64,000 nucleotides of DNA from Pseudomonadota bacterium (GTDB lineage: Bacteria > Pseudomonadota > Gammaproteobacteria > Burkholderiales > Rhodocyclaceae), in NCBI GenBank assembly GCA_018241725.1, contig JAFEDI010000068.1:1-64000 (forward strand), written 5' to 3'. A program made the translations under genes and the position numbers. Below are positions 1 through 8,383 of this stretch, piece by piece; the stretch's first letter is position 1, and every line of letters begins with the position of its first letter. The notes under the pieces are model-generated. The model saw only the letters and a list, made by a program, of their open reading frames with translations. It was not told where the DNA came from and made no database searches.

Positions 1-905
1 ACCTGCGTGGTCGTCAGCGCCGCCACACCGGCCGTCGTCAGTGCCTGCACCTGCGAAGTCGTCAGCGCCACCACTTGGGCCGTCGTCAGGCCGCTCTGCA
101 CTTGCGCGGTCGTCAGGGCCGCCACTTGGACCGAAGTCAGGGCCGCCACTTGGGCCGTCGTCAGACCGCTCTGCACTTGCGCCGTCGTCAGGGCCGCCAC
201 CTGGCTGGTCTTCAAGGCCGCGACATCCGTGGTTTCCATCGCTGCGACCTGCGTGGTCGTCAGTGCGACTACGCCGGCTGTCGTCAGCGCTTGTACCTGC
301 GAAGTCGTCAGCGCCACCACTTGCGCCGTCGTCAGACCGCTCTGCACCTGCGCCGTCGTCAGGGCTGCCACCTGGCTGGTCTTGAGGGCCGCGACATCCG
401 TGGTTTCCATCGCTGCGACCTGCGTGGTCGTCAGCGCCGCCACACCGGCCGTCGTCAGTGCCTGCACCTGTGCCGTCGTCAGCGCCACCACTTGGGCCGT
501 CGTCAGACCGCTCTGCACTTGCGCGGTCGTCAGGGCTGCCACCTGGGCCGAGGTCAGGACCGCCACTTGGGCCGTCGTCAGACCGCTCTGCACTTGCGCC
601 GTCGTCAGGGCCGCCACCTGGCTGGTCTTGAGGGCCGCCACGTCCGTGGTTTCCATCGCTGCAACCTGCGTGGTCGTCAGCGCCGCCACGCCGGCCGTCG
701 TCAGCGCCTGCACCTGGGTGGTCGTCAGAGCCGCTACCTGGTCCGTCGTCATCCCCTGCGAGATCTGAGTCGTGGACAACACTGCGAGGTCCCGCGTTTC
801 AAACGCAGGGATCTGAACTGTCGTAAACGCAGCGACCTGAGTGGTCGTCAAAGCCTGTATGTCGGCCGTCGTCAACGCCACAATTTGAATGGTCGTCAGC
901 GCACC
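1..905 (-). repeat. Tandem coding repeats of about 30 bp with higher-order units
   Basis: The minus-strand unit CTGACGACGGCGCAAGTG, meaning LTTAQV, recurs with small changes across the whole segment. A larger block marked by the AMETTDVAALKTSQV stretch recurs at about 231, 402 and 648 (plus coordinates). The spacings are 171 and 246 bp, which differ by 75 bp, as expected if 10-residue units are gained or lost by unequal exchange. Copies nearest the start codon are the most divergent and those towards the window edge are nearly identical. Confidence 0.85.
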
Positions 906-944
906 AATCTGCGCAGTCGTCATGCCCGTTACGGTTGAAACCAC
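1..944 (-). CDS. Large repetitive TTAQV-repeat protein, N-terminal part (runs off the left edge)
   Basis: Reading the minus strand from a GTG at 942-944, the frame stays open to the window edge. The start is chosen because AAGGGG lies about 7 nt upstream and an in-frame TGA (969-971) closes the frame further up. The protein opens MVSTVTGMTTAQIGAL and then consists almost wholly of about 10-residue units of the form xALTTAQVxA, with variants such as AMETTDVAAL, ALKTSQVAAL and VQSGLTTAQV. No signal peptide is visible, so secretion, if any, would need a C-terminal type I signal outside the window. Such Thr/Gln/Ala-rich solenoid-like repeats occur in large bacterial surface or type I-secreted proteins, but I cannot assign a function. 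The opposite strand is also open for 253 codons, a consequence of the repeat composition. Confidence 0.75.
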   Translation of the reverse strand, partial: MVSTVTGMTTAQIGALTTIQIVALTTADIQALTTTQVAAFTTVQIPAFETRDLAVLSTTQISQGMTTDQVAALTTTQVQALTTAGVAALTTTQVAAMETTDVAALKTSQVAALTTAQVQSGLTTAQVAVLTSAQVAALTTAQVQSGLTTAQVVALTTAQVQALTTAGVAALTTTQVAAMETTDVAALKTSQVAALTTAQVQSGLTTAQVVALTTSQVQALTTAGVVALTTTQVAAMETTDVAALKTSQVAALTTAQVQSGLTTAQVAALTSVQVAALTTAQVQSGLTTAQVVALTTSQVQALTTAGVAALTTTQ

Positions 945-1050
945 GATCGTTCCCCTTAGGGTTATTTGTCATGCGCACATCGGCTTGCGAATGGCTGAGG
1001 GCAGCATCACTGCCACCCTCACATCTTGAAGCTCCGGTGCTTCTTCCGTG

Positions 1051-1080
1051 TGTATAACGACCACCCTAAAAAATTCTTAA
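1051..1080 (-). promoter_or_regulatory. Candidate sigma70-type promoter for the repeat protein
   Basis: On the minus strand TTAAGA (1075-1080) is followed 18 nt later by TATACA (1051-1056), about 110 nt upstream of the GTG start. Both boxes match the consensus at 4 of 6 positions. The rest of the gene-free stretch 945-1193 shows nothing else I can support. The call is weak. Confidence 0.3.
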
Positions 1081-1193
1081 GAAACAAATTCCGTCCGGCA
1101 GCGATTTGCACGCGTCCGACTGCGCAGAATTTCACGGAAGCCATTCTTGAATCGCGCCACCAATGATCCTTACGATCAAAGCAACTGAGTAGA

Positions 1194-1243
1194 CGCAAAA
1201 AAACCAACACCGCATTCCGCGGGGAGAGGGACGCGGAATGCGG
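1194..1243 (-). terminator. Rho-independent terminator after the CoA-transferase gene
   Basis: There is a perfect 11-bp inverted repeat (1210-1220 with 1233-1243, core CCGCATTCCGC) with a 12-nt loop. On the minus strand it is followed after about 8 nt by a run of seven T. It lies some 120 bp downstream of the stop codon of the minus-strand gene at 1361. Confidence 0.55.
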
Positions 1244-1360
1244 GCTGGCTTTTGGGGGAGATGCAGGCGTTACTACCTGGACTTCGGATCGAAGGGCATT
1301 ATCGACGGCCGAAGGAGCCGGGAGCGCGGCCTGCGCGCGCTCCGGTTTGGGATAAGACGA

Positions 1361-2875
1361 TCAGGCGAAGGCCGGTTCCGGCTGCTTGTCGAGCATCGAA
1401 CCGCTCTGCTCGTAGCGCAAGTGCCAGGCAAAGGCCTCCTGCAGCAGATGCGGCGTGTGACCGCCGCGCTTGGTGGCGCGCAGGAAGTAGTCTCGCAACG
1501 CGTCGCGGTACAGCGGGTCGGTGCAGTTGTCGATGACCTGGCGGGCCCGCTCGCGGGGCGCCAGGCCCCGCAGGTCGGCCAAGCCGTGCTCGGTGACGAT
1601 GATGTCGGTATCGTGCTCGGTGTGGTCCACGTGGGACACCATCGGCACGATGCTCGAGATCTTGCCGTCCTTGGCAATGGACTTGGTGACGAACACCGAC
1701 AGGTGCGCGTTGCGGGCAAAGTCGCCGGAGCCACCGATGCCATTCATCATGTGCGTGCCGCCCACGTGGGTGGAGTTCACATTGCCGTAGATGTCGCACT
1801 CCAGCGCCGTATTGATGGTGATCAGGCCCAAGCGCCGGATGACTTCCGGGTGGTTGCTGATCTCCTGCGGACGCAGCACCAAACGCTGCTTGTAGCGCTC
1901 GATGTCGCCCAGCACGCGCTCGTAGGCACTCTTCGACAGGGTGATGCTGGATGCCGACGCGAAGGTCAGACGGCCGTCGTCGAGGAGCTCGACGGTACTG
2001 TCCTGCAGCACTTCGGAGTACATCTTGAGATCACGGAACGGGGAATCCAGCATGCCGTGCAGCACCGCGTTGGCAATGGTACCGATACCAGCCTGCAGCG
2101 GCTGCAGGGACGGCGACAGGCGGCCGGCCTTCACCTCGTGGTAGAGGAACTCGTTCAGGTGGCCGGCAATGGCATTGGTCTCGTTGTCCGGCGGCAGCAC
2201 GTTGGACGGGCTGTCGGCCTTCTCGGTCAGCACGATGGCGACGATCTTCTCGGGATCGACCGGGATGTACGGCAGGCCGATGCGCTGTTCCGGCGAGATC
2301 AGCGGGATCGGCAGGCGATGCGGGCGATAGGTCGGGATGTAGATGTCGTGCAGGCCTTCGAGGCCTTCCGGCATCTTCACGTTGATCTCGACAATGATCT
2401 TCTTGGCCAGCACCGCGAAGCTGGCGGAATTGCCCACCGAGGTGGTCGGCACGATGCCGCCGTTCTCGGTGATGGCGGTCGCCTCGACGACGGCGATATC
2501 CACCGGCGCGATCTGGCCGGAGCGCAGTTGCTCGACGGTCTCGGACAGGTGCTGGTCGATGAAGGCAACCTCGCCGGCGTTGATCTTGCGGCGCAGGGTC
2601 GGATCGGACTGGAAAGGAATGCGACGGGCGATGACGTTGGTTTCGGTCAGCACCTTATCGATATCGTTGCCCAAGGACGCACCGGTCATCAGGGTGATTT
2701 TCAGCGGCTCGCGGGTGGCTCGCTCGGCCAGCGCAAAGGGCACCGCCTTGCAGTCACCCGCGCGGGTAAAGCCGCTCATGCCGACGGTCATGCCGTCCTT
2801 GAACAACAGGGCGGCCTCTTCCGGCGACATGATGCGCTCTCGCAGGCGCTGCAGGCGAATACGATCCATGGACAT
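1361..2875 (-). CDS. scpC: Succinate/acetyl-CoA transferase (acetyl-CoA hydrolase/transferase family)
   Basis: This 504-residue protein has the full length of the class I acetyl-CoA hydrolase/transferase family, which includes succinyl-CoA:acetate and propionyl-CoA:succinate CoA-transferases. Recognisable blocks are the GIGTIANAV loop (about 263-271), the MYSEVLQD motif whose Glu288 fits the glutamate that carries the CoA thioester in this family, and the glycine-rich GIGGSGDF stretch. The enzyme moves CoA between short-chain acids in the cytoplasm. The ATG at 2873-2875 is favoured because GGAG precedes it by about 8 nt; a second ATG follows two codons later. A LysR gene starts divergently 131 bp away with a dyad between them, which suggests local control. 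Substrate (acetate or propionate) cannot be told from sequence alone. Confidence 0.9.
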   Translation of the reverse strand: MSMDRIRLQRLRERIMSPEEAALLFKDGMTVGMSGFTRAGDCKAVPFALAERATREPLKITLMTGASLGNDIDKVLTETNVIARRIPFQSDPTLRRKINAGEVAFIDQHLSETVEQLRSGQIAPVDIAVVEATAITENGGIVPTTSVGNSASFAVLAKKIIVEINVKMPEGLEGLHDIYIPTYRPHRLPIPLISPEQRIGLPYIPVDPEKIVAIVLTEKADSPSNVLPPDNETNAIAGHLNEFLYHEVKAGRLSPSLQPLQAGIGTIANAVLHGMLDSPFRDLKMYSEVLQDSTVELLDDGRLTFASASSITLSKSAYERVLGDIERYKQRLVLRPQEISNHPEVIRRLGLITINTALECDIYGNVNSTHVGGTHMMNGIGGSGDFARNAHLSVFVTKSIAKDGKISSIVPMVSHVDHTEHDTDIIVTEHGLADLRGLAPRERARQVIDNCTDPLYRDALRDYFLRATKRGGHTPHLLQEAFAWHLRYEQSGSMLDKQPEPAFA

Positions 2876-2953
2876 ACTTATTTCTCCGATCCTTCTAATC
2901 TTGTTGGGCTCGCCTCGACGGGCAAGTTCGCGTGGAAGTATAGAAGTCGGAAA

Positions 2954-2972
2954 TAAGTCAATGGATGACTTA
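2954..2972. promoter_or_regulatory. Candidate LysR operator between the CoA-transferase and LysR genes
   Basis: A perfect 7-bp dyad TAAGTCA-N5-TGACTTA lies between the two divergent genes. Size and symmetry fit a LysR-family recognition site. Assigning it to the adjacent regulator is inference from position. Confidence 0.45.
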
Positions 2973-3006
2973 AACTACTTGGAACCAGTCGCTTTTTTCA
3001 TGACCA

Positions 3007-3903
3007 ATGGACCTGCGCGCGCTTCGCTATTTCATCGAAACCGTCCGCCAGAACAGCTTCACGCTGGCCGCCGAAAAGCTCCACGTCACCCAATCGACGG
3101 TCAGCAAGATGATCCGACAGCTGGAAGACGAGATCGGCCAACCGCTGCTCAGCCGCGAAGGGCGTCAGCTGCGCCTCACCGACGTGGGGCGGATCCTGTT
3201 CGCGCGCGGCCAGGAGGCCCTCGGCGTCATGCAGGAGCTGTCCCGGGAAGTCGCCGACCTGACCGCCCTCACCCGCGGCGAACTTACCGTCGGCATGCCG
3301 CCGATGATCAACCTGCTGTTCTCGCCGGTGGTGAAGGCCTTCTGCGAGCGCTATCCCGGCCTGCGCCTGACTCTGCAGGAAAACGGCGGCCAGGTGATCG
3401 AACAGCAGGTGGCGAGCGGTGAACTGGAGGTCGGCGTCACCATCCTGCCGGCCGACCCGGCGCTTGAACTGACCAGCCGCCATTACGGGCGCTACCCCAT
3501 CCTGGTCGTCGGGCCGCGCCATGCGCGCTGGGCACAGGGCGCTGACGTCCGCATCGCATCACTGCAGGATGAGCCGCTGGTGCTGCTGCCCGACGATTTC
3601 TCCCTGACCCGCCGCCTGCGCGCCGCCTTCGACGAAGCCCGCCTGACGCCGCGCATCGCCGCCCAGAGTGGGCAATGGGACTTCCTCGTCGCAATGGCCG
3701 CGGCCGGCCTCGGCACCACCTTCCTGCCAGCACCGCTGCTGGCCCGCCTCAACGTGGGCAACGAACTGGCGGTGCGCCCCCTCGCCTCGCCCGGCATCGA
3801 CTGGGACGTGGCGCTGATCTGGAAGCCCCGCCGCTACCTCTCTCACGCTGCGCGGGCGTGGCTGGCTGTCTGCGAGGAAGTGCTGGTGCCGTCGACGCCC
3901 TGA
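3007..3903 (+). CDS. LysR-family transcriptional regulator
   Basis: This 298-residue protein has the usual LysR length. It has an N-terminal winged helix-turn-helix (about 1-60, with SFTLAAEKLHVTQSTVSKMI as the helix-turn-helix) and a periplasmic-binding-protein-like effector domain (about 90-295). It is transcribed away from the CoA-transferase gene, and a perfect dyad lies between them, so control of that gene in response to a short-chain acid or CoA ester is likely but unproven. No ribosome-binding site is evident before the ATG. The effector cannot be predicted from sequence. Confidence 0.93.
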   Translation: MDLRALRYFIETVRQNSFTLAAEKLHVTQSTVSKMIRQLEDEIGQPLLSREGRQLRLTDVGRILFARGQEALGVMQELSREVADLTALTRGELTVGMPPMINLLFSPVVKAFCERYPGLRLTLQENGGQVIEQQVASGELEVGVTILPADPALELTSRHYGRYPILVVGPRHARWAQGADVRIASLQDEPLVLLPDDFSLTRRLRAAFDEARLTPRIAAQSGQWDFLVAMAAAGLGTTFLPAPLLARLNVGNELAVRPLASPGIDWDVALIWKPRRYLSHAARAWLAVCEEVLVPSTP

Positions 3904-3973
3904 GGCGGGATCGCGGACACCACGCAAATCGCCTGGGTGCTGCCACCCTGAGCCCTTGCACGCAGTGGGCCCG

Positions 3974-4651
3974 TCAGCCCTTCAACACGGTGGCGAGCCA
4001 GTTTTCGATATCCCTGATTTCATCGAGACACAGGCTGTGCTCCATCCGGTAGCCATGCCACTCGAGCGGATAGCCGGCAGCGACAAGCAGATCGCCGGAC
4101 TTCTTGCCAAAAGCATGGGGGATCACTGGATCATGCTGCCCGTGAGCCATGAAGATCGGCACATCCCGGTTGGCTTCGGCCGCTTCCGCCGCCAGCTTAT
4201 CGGCCAGTGGCACATACGTAGACAGTGCCAGGATGCCCGCCAGCCGTCGCGGATGGCGCAGGCCAGTATGCAGCGCAATGGCCCCGCCCTGGGAAAAGCC
4301 AGCCAGTACGATGCGCTCGTCGGGGATGCCGCGGGCGTTCTCGCGGGCGATCAAGGCCTCCACCTGGGCCGCCGACTCCAGCACGCCGACCGGGTCTTCC
4401 CGTCGCTCGGAAAAGTCCATCGACACGATGTCGTACCAGGCTCGCATGATGTAGCCGGCATTGATCGTCACTGCGCGCTCCGGTGCGTGCGGGAAGACGA
4501 AGCGGGTCGGCGGCAGGCGGTCGGCGTCGAGCTCGTCCACCACCGGTTCGAAGTCGTGGCCATCGGCACCCAGGCCATGCAGCCAGATCACCGCATGGGT
4601 CGGTTCGGGAGCCGTTGTGATCTCGACGGCGGGCAAGAGCGGAACAGTCAT
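3974..4651 (-). CDS. Carboxylesterase, phospholipase/carboxylesterase family
   Basis: This 225-residue alpha/beta-hydrolase resembles the small cytoplasmic EstB/acyl-protein-thioesterase group. The oxyanion segment LHGLGADGHDF is near 24-34, the nucleophile is Ser120 in GFSQGG, and the other triad members fit Asp174 (GQHDPVIP) and His205 (MEHSLCLDEI). It would hydrolyse short-chain carboxylic or thioester bonds. It stands alone: its 3' end converges with the LysR gene and its 5' end is divergent from the cNMP/CBS gene. No signal peptide is seen. The true substrate is unknown. Confidence 0.92.
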   Translation of the reverse strand: MTVPLLPAVEITTAPEPTHAVIWLHGLGADGHDFEPVVDELDADRLPPTRFVFPHAPERAVTINAGYIMRAWYDIVSMDFSERREDPVGVLESAAQVEALIARENARGIPDERIVLAGFSQGGAIALHTGLRHPRRLAGILALSTYVPLADKLAAEAAEANRDVPIFMAHGQHDPVIPHAFGKKSGDLLVAAGYPLEWHGYRMEHSLCLDEIRDIENWLATVLKG

Positions 4652-4832
4652 GGGGTCTCCTTGGAGTCAGGCTCGAATCGGGCCCGATTGTAGCCGGGTC
4701 GGCGCCCAGCCCGCCGTCCGGCAGCCCGGCACCGCCACGTGTGCAAAAGTAACGATTTATTGCGCAAGATCATCACCGGGGGGCAAGGGCGAGGTAGATT
4801 CATGGGCTTGATCCGTGCCTTGCGTCCCGCTT

Positions 4833-6743
4833 ATGGTCACTACCGCTCCCGATACCCTGATCCGCACCAATCTCGACTTCCTGCGGCGCCATCCGCCCTT
4901 CGACCGGATGGAGGCCGAAGCCCTGCATTTCCTCGGAGAACGCCTGGCCACCGCCTTCTACCCGGCCGATTCGGAAATCCTGATGCCGGAAGACGGTCCG
5001 CCGAGCTTCTTCTACATCGTGTATCGGGGCAAGGTACAGGCCCGTCAGGTCGGGGGTGTTGCCGTCACCGAATATGCCACGCTGACCCTGGGGCCCGGCG
5101 AGGGCTTCCCGATCGGCGCCATATCCGCCGGGCGGCCGTCCACCAACGGCTACCTCGCGGTGGAAGACACCTACTGTTTCCAGCTGCCGGCCGCCGACTT
5201 CCTGCACCTGCAGGAGATCAGCCCGAGCTTCCAGCTGTTCTGCACGCGCTACATCGCCAGCCTGCTCAATCAATCGCGGGAACAGTTGCAGATCCAGTTC
5301 TCCCAACGGGCTGCCGAGCAGCAGACAATGACCACGCCACTGTCCAGTCTGATCAAGAAGGCGCCGGTCTTCGTGCCGCCCGGACTCAGCACCCGCACCG
5401 CCCTCGAAAAGATGGTGGAGGCTGGTGTCGGCTGCATGGCAGTCGCCGGGGACGACGACAAGCCCGTCGGCGTATTGACCCAGAGCGACATCCTGAAGCG
5501 CATCGTGCTGCCTGGCTTCGATCTGGCCCGGCCGATCGCCGACGTGATGACTGCTCCGCCCCACACCCTGGGCTGCAATGCCAGCGCCTACGATGCCGCC
5601 CTCGAAATGGCCACCCACGGCGTGCGCCACATCCTCGTGGTGGATGCGGAAGACAAGCTGAAGGGCGTCATCTCCGAGCGCGACCTGTTCGCGCTGCAAC
5701 GCATCGGCCTGCGGCAGATCCGTTCCAGCATAGAGAGCGCAGCTGATGTACAGGCCCTGCAGCGGGCAAGCCAGGACATCCGCCAGTTGGCCCTCAACCT
5801 GCTGGCCCAGGGTATCGGCGCCGAGCAGCTGACCCAGTTCATCTCGGCCCTCAACGATGCGCTGACGCGCCGCATCATCGAACTCAACCTGGACCGTCAC
5901 GACCTCTACGGCGTGGAGTACGCGTGGTTGGCCTTCGGCTCCGAAGGCCGCCACGAGCAAACCCTATCAACAGACCAGGACAACGGGATCATCTACGTGC
6001 TGCCCGAATGGGCCGACAAGGAACCCCTCAAGCTGCGCCTGCTGGAGTTCGCCCGCGACGTCAATAACGACCTGGCGAGCTGCGGCTTCCCGCTGTGCAC
6101 CGGCAACATCATGGCCAGCAACCCGGACCTGTGCCTCACCATCGACGAATGGCGGGAGCGCTTCGGCACCTGGATCCGCGAACCGCACCCGGAAGCCCTG
6201 CTCAACGCCACCATCTTCTTCGACTTCCGCGTGCTGTTCGGCGACGAGAAGCTTGCCTACAGGCTGCGCCACTGGCTGCTGTCGATGACCGGCGGCAACC
6301 CGGCCTTCCTGAAGGCAATGGCCACCAATGCGCTGGACGTGTCGCCACCACTGGGCAAGATCCGCGACTTCGTCACCGACGACGATCCCAAGTATCCGGG
6401 CACCATCGATCTGAAGAAATTCGGCGCCCGCCTGTTCGTCGACGCCGCCCGCGTGCTGGCCCTGCGCACCGGCGTCGAGGCCACCAGCACAGTGCAGCGC
6501 CTGCGCCAGGGCGGCGGCCGGATCGGCATGCCGGCGGAGGAACTCGCCGCGATGGCGGACGGCTTCCATTTCATCCAGCTGCTGCGCCTGCGCCACCAGC
6601 ACCTGGACACGGACCACGGCGCACCGGGTGACAACCGGGTCAAGCCGGACGACCTCAATGAACTGGATCGACGCATCCTCAAGGAAGCCTTTCGCCAGGC
6701 CCGCAAGATCCAACTGCGACTCAAGCTGGACTACCAAATATGA
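4833..6743 (+). CDS. cNMP-binding, CBS-pair and DUF294 nucleotidyltransferase-like protein
   Basis: The order of domains is a cyclic-nucleotide-binding-like domain (about 10-130), a CBS pair (about 160-280, with VGVLTQSDILKRIV and LKGVISERDLF), a GlnD-like nucleotidyltransferase domain whose signature FGSEGRHEQTLSTDQDNG starts near residue 368, and a helical C-terminal domain to 636. The family is known as signal-transduction proteins with predicted nucleotidyltransferase activity. ATG 4833 is chosen; an in-frame GTG at 4815 would add six residues, and neither has a clear ribosome-binding site. It overlaps the next gene by 4 bp, so the two are translationally coupled. In other proteobacteria this pair often sits near acetate permease genes, but none is in this window. 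The target is unknown. Confidence 0.9.
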   Translation: MVTTAPDTLIRTNLDFLRRHPPFDRMEAEALHFLGERLATAFYPADSEILMPEDGPPSFFYIVYRGKVQARQVGGVAVTEYATLTLGPGEGFPIGAISAGRPSTNGYLAVEDTYCFQLPAADFLHLQEISPSFQLFCTRYIASLLNQSREQLQIQFSQRAAEQQTMTTPLSSLIKKAPVFVPPGLSTRTALEKMVEAGVGCMAVAGDDDKPVGVLTQSDILKRIVLPGFDLARPIADVMTAPPHTLGCNASAYDAALEMATHGVRHILVVDAEDKLKGVISERDLFALQRIGLRQIRSSIESAADVQALQRASQDIRQLALNLLAQGIGAEQLTQFISALNDALTRRIIELNLDRHDLYGVEYAWLAFGSEGRHEQTLSTDQDNGIIYVLPEWADKEPLKLRLLEFARDVNNDLASCGFPLCTGNIMASNPDLCLTIDEWRERFGTWIREPHPEALLNATIFFDFRVLFGDEKLAYRLRHWLLSMTGGNPAFLKAMATNALDVSPPLGKIRDFVTDDDPKYPGTIDLKKFGARLFVDAARVLALRTGVEATSTVQRLRQGGGRIGMPAEELAAMADGFHFIQLLRLRHQHLDTDHGAPGDNRVKPDDLNELDRRILKEAFRQARKIQLRLKLDYQI

Positions 6744-7375
6744 GCTGGCTTTCACGACTCCTGCCCAGCAGCGGACCGGGCCTCAGTCCCGAACAACAGG
6801 CCAGCCTGGCGACGATCACGCGTCACCGCTCCCCCGATCTGGGACGCAGCCATTTCGAGACGCGCTACGTGGTCGTCAATGCGGAAAGCCGGCCGATGGA
6901 CGGCGGCGGGCAGCGCCTCATCGGCGTCGGCGCAGTGGCGATCAACCGCGGGCTGCTACACCCGGCCGAGAGCTTCCGGGCCGAACTGCTCACCGCGCCA
7001 GCCGACGCTCTGCTTGGGCTGCTGCACTTCATCGCCCGTGCACCACTGGTGGTCTACAACGCACCGTTCAACCAAGGCATTCTCGAGCGGGGTTTCGAAC
7101 AGAACCTGGGCAGCGTACCGGCGCTGGAATGGCTGGACCTGATGGTGATCATGCCCAGCCTGTACCCGGAACGGATCGCCGGCCAGGCCAGCATGGACGC
7201 CTGGCTCAGCGCCTTCGGCATCGACCGGCCGGACCGTCACGACGCGGTACTGGAAGCCCTTGCCGTCGCCCAGCTCCACCAGGTGGCGCTGGCCCGCGCC
7301 AAGGCTCAGGGGCTCAACACCCCGCAGGACTTGCTCGAAAGCCAGACCAGCCGCAAATGGCTGCGCGGTAGCTGA
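6740..7375 (+). CDS. DnaQ/PolC-like 3'-5' exonuclease homologue with lost catalytic residues
   Basis: This 211-residue protein follows the DUF294 gene with an ATGA overlap. The fold order of a DEDDh exonuclease is clear: motif I at YVVVNAES, motif II at VVYNAPFNQGIL, motif III at RPDRHDAVLEALAVAQL. Yet the metal-binding aspartates are replaced: Asn47 in motif I, Asn111 in motif II and Glu172 in motif III. Only Glu49 and His167 remain. It is therefore probably not an active nuclease by the normal two-metal mechanism and may act as a binding partner of the DUF294 protein. The frame is intact and codon use is normal, so this looks like a maintained variant rather than decay. Confidence 0.85.
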   Translation: MSWLSRLLPSSGPGLSPEQQASLATITRHRSPDLGRSHFETRYVVVNAESRPMDGGGQRLIGVGAVAINRGLLHPAESFRAELLTAPADALLGLLHFIARAPLVVYNAPFNQGILERGFEQNLGSVPALEWLDLMVIMPSLYPERIAGQASMDAWLSAFGIDRPDRHDAVLEALAVAQLHQVALARAKAQGLNTPQDLLESQTSRKWLRGS

Positions 7376-7379
7376 ACGG

Positions 7380-8288
7380 TTATCCCGAAACCAGAGCCCG
7401 CTGCCAGCGTTCCTCGCACAGGGCCGCAAAGCGCCGGGCCAGCGGTGACGGCGCGTGCGGCAGCAGGATCGCCGCGTCGGTGGTCGCATCTCTGTCATCA
7501 AGCGGCCGCACCTGTGCGCCGGCGGGCACCAGGGCGACCATGCCCTCCGGGATCACCGCAATGCCGAAGCCGGCCGCCACCAGACTCAGCATCGAGGTCT
7601 TGCGGGAAATGACATTTCCCATCCGCGGCACGAAGCCCCGCTGCAGGCACAGGTCCGTCATCCGCCGGGCCAGCCCCCCTCGCTCCCGGTGCACCGCCGA
7701 CACGAAAGGCACCTCGGCCAGATCGGCGAGCCGAAGGCTCTGCCGGTTGGCGAGAGGATGCGCGGCCGGGATCGCCACGACGAGCCGCTCCCTCGCCAGC
7801 GGAGCGAACTGCACGGCCGGATCCCTGCGCAGCACCGGCATCCGCGCCACACCTATGTCGGCACGACCGGCAGCGATCTCGGCCACCTGTATCTCTGACG
7901 AAACCCGGTCCAGATCCACCCGCGCCGCCGGCGCCGCTTCAGTAAAAGCCTGCAGGCTGGCCAGCAGTGGACCGCCGATGGGGATCGAGCTCGAATGCAG
8001 CAGCCGCAACACGCCCGACTCCCCACGGGCCAGGCAGCGCGCATCCTCCGCTGCTTCGTCTATAGCCTGAGTGACATCCCCGATACGCTCGCGGAACAGC
8101 GCGCCGGCCGGCGTAAGGCTTACACCGCGCGCCTCGCGGACGAACAGCGGAAAACCCAGCTCCTCCTCCATTAGCGCGATCTGCCGGCTGAGCGCCGGTT
8201 GCGCGACGAAGAGCCCGACTGACGCTTGGGAAAGATTGCCGGTTTCGGCAACGGCCAGGAAGTAGCGGATCTGACGCAGGCTAAGCAT
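7380..8288 (-). CDS. LysR-family transcriptional regulator
   Basis: This 302-residue protein has a LysR helix-turn-helix at about 1-60 (GNLSQASVGLFVAQPALSRQ) and a LysR substrate-binding domain to the C-terminus, with the ...AAGFGIAVIPEGM stretch typical of the second lobe. It is divergent from a TauE/SafE permease gene 95 bp away and is the likely regulator of it. It converges on the exonuclease-like gene with only a few base pairs between the stop codons. The effector is unknown. Confidence 0.93.
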   Translation of the reverse strand: MLSLRQIRYFLAVAETGNLSQASVGLFVAQPALSRQIALMEEELGFPLFVREARGVSLTPAGALFRERIGDVTQAIDEAAEDARCLARGESGVLRLLHSSSIPIGGPLLASLQAFTEAAPAARVDLDRVSSEIQVAEIAAGRADIGVARMPVLRRDPAVQFAPLARERLVVAIPAAHPLANRQSLRLADLAEVPFVSAVHRERGGLARRMTDLCLQRGFVPRMGNVISRKTSMLSLVAAGFGIAVIPEGMVALVPAGAQVRPLDDRDATTDAAILLPHAPSPLARRFAALCEERWQRALVSG

Positions 8289-8321
8289 TCCAGAAAATCA
8301 TGACTTGAGAAGAAAATTGAT

Positions 8322-8344
8322 ATTGGCGTTATACATCGACCAAT
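8322..8344. promoter_or_regulatory. Dyad and direct repeat in the LysR/TauE divergent intergenic region
   Basis: ATTGG-N13-CCAAT forms a short dyad, and the 9-mer ATTCCAGAA occurs twice in the same gap (8287-8295 and 8343-8351). Either could be part of a LysR site. This is a pattern only; no consensus for this regulator is known to me. Confidence 0.25.
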
Positions 8345-8383
8345 TCCAGAATTCCATGCACGTCGACTCCTTGCACAAAGATC

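Noticed and set aside
7-768. Long plus-strand frame VVSAATPAVVSACT-type repeats
   Set aside because: It is the mirror of the minus-strand repeat gene. The minus strand has a proper start with AAGGGG and stays open to the edge; the plus frame has neither a ribosome-binding site nor a sensible product.
1-905. Regular repeats suggesting a CRISPR array
   Set aside because: The repeats are coding, vary in sequence, adjoin without unique spacers and keep a codon phase.
1019-1210. 63-codon minus-strand frame in the gap after the CoA-transferase
   Set aside because: No ribosome-binding site, no similarity, and it overlaps the terminator T-run and the candidate promoter.
1238-2956. 572-codon plus-strand frame
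   Set aside because: Antisense to the clearly recognised CoA-transferase; composition is that of a shadow frame (His/Asp/Val/Gly-rich).
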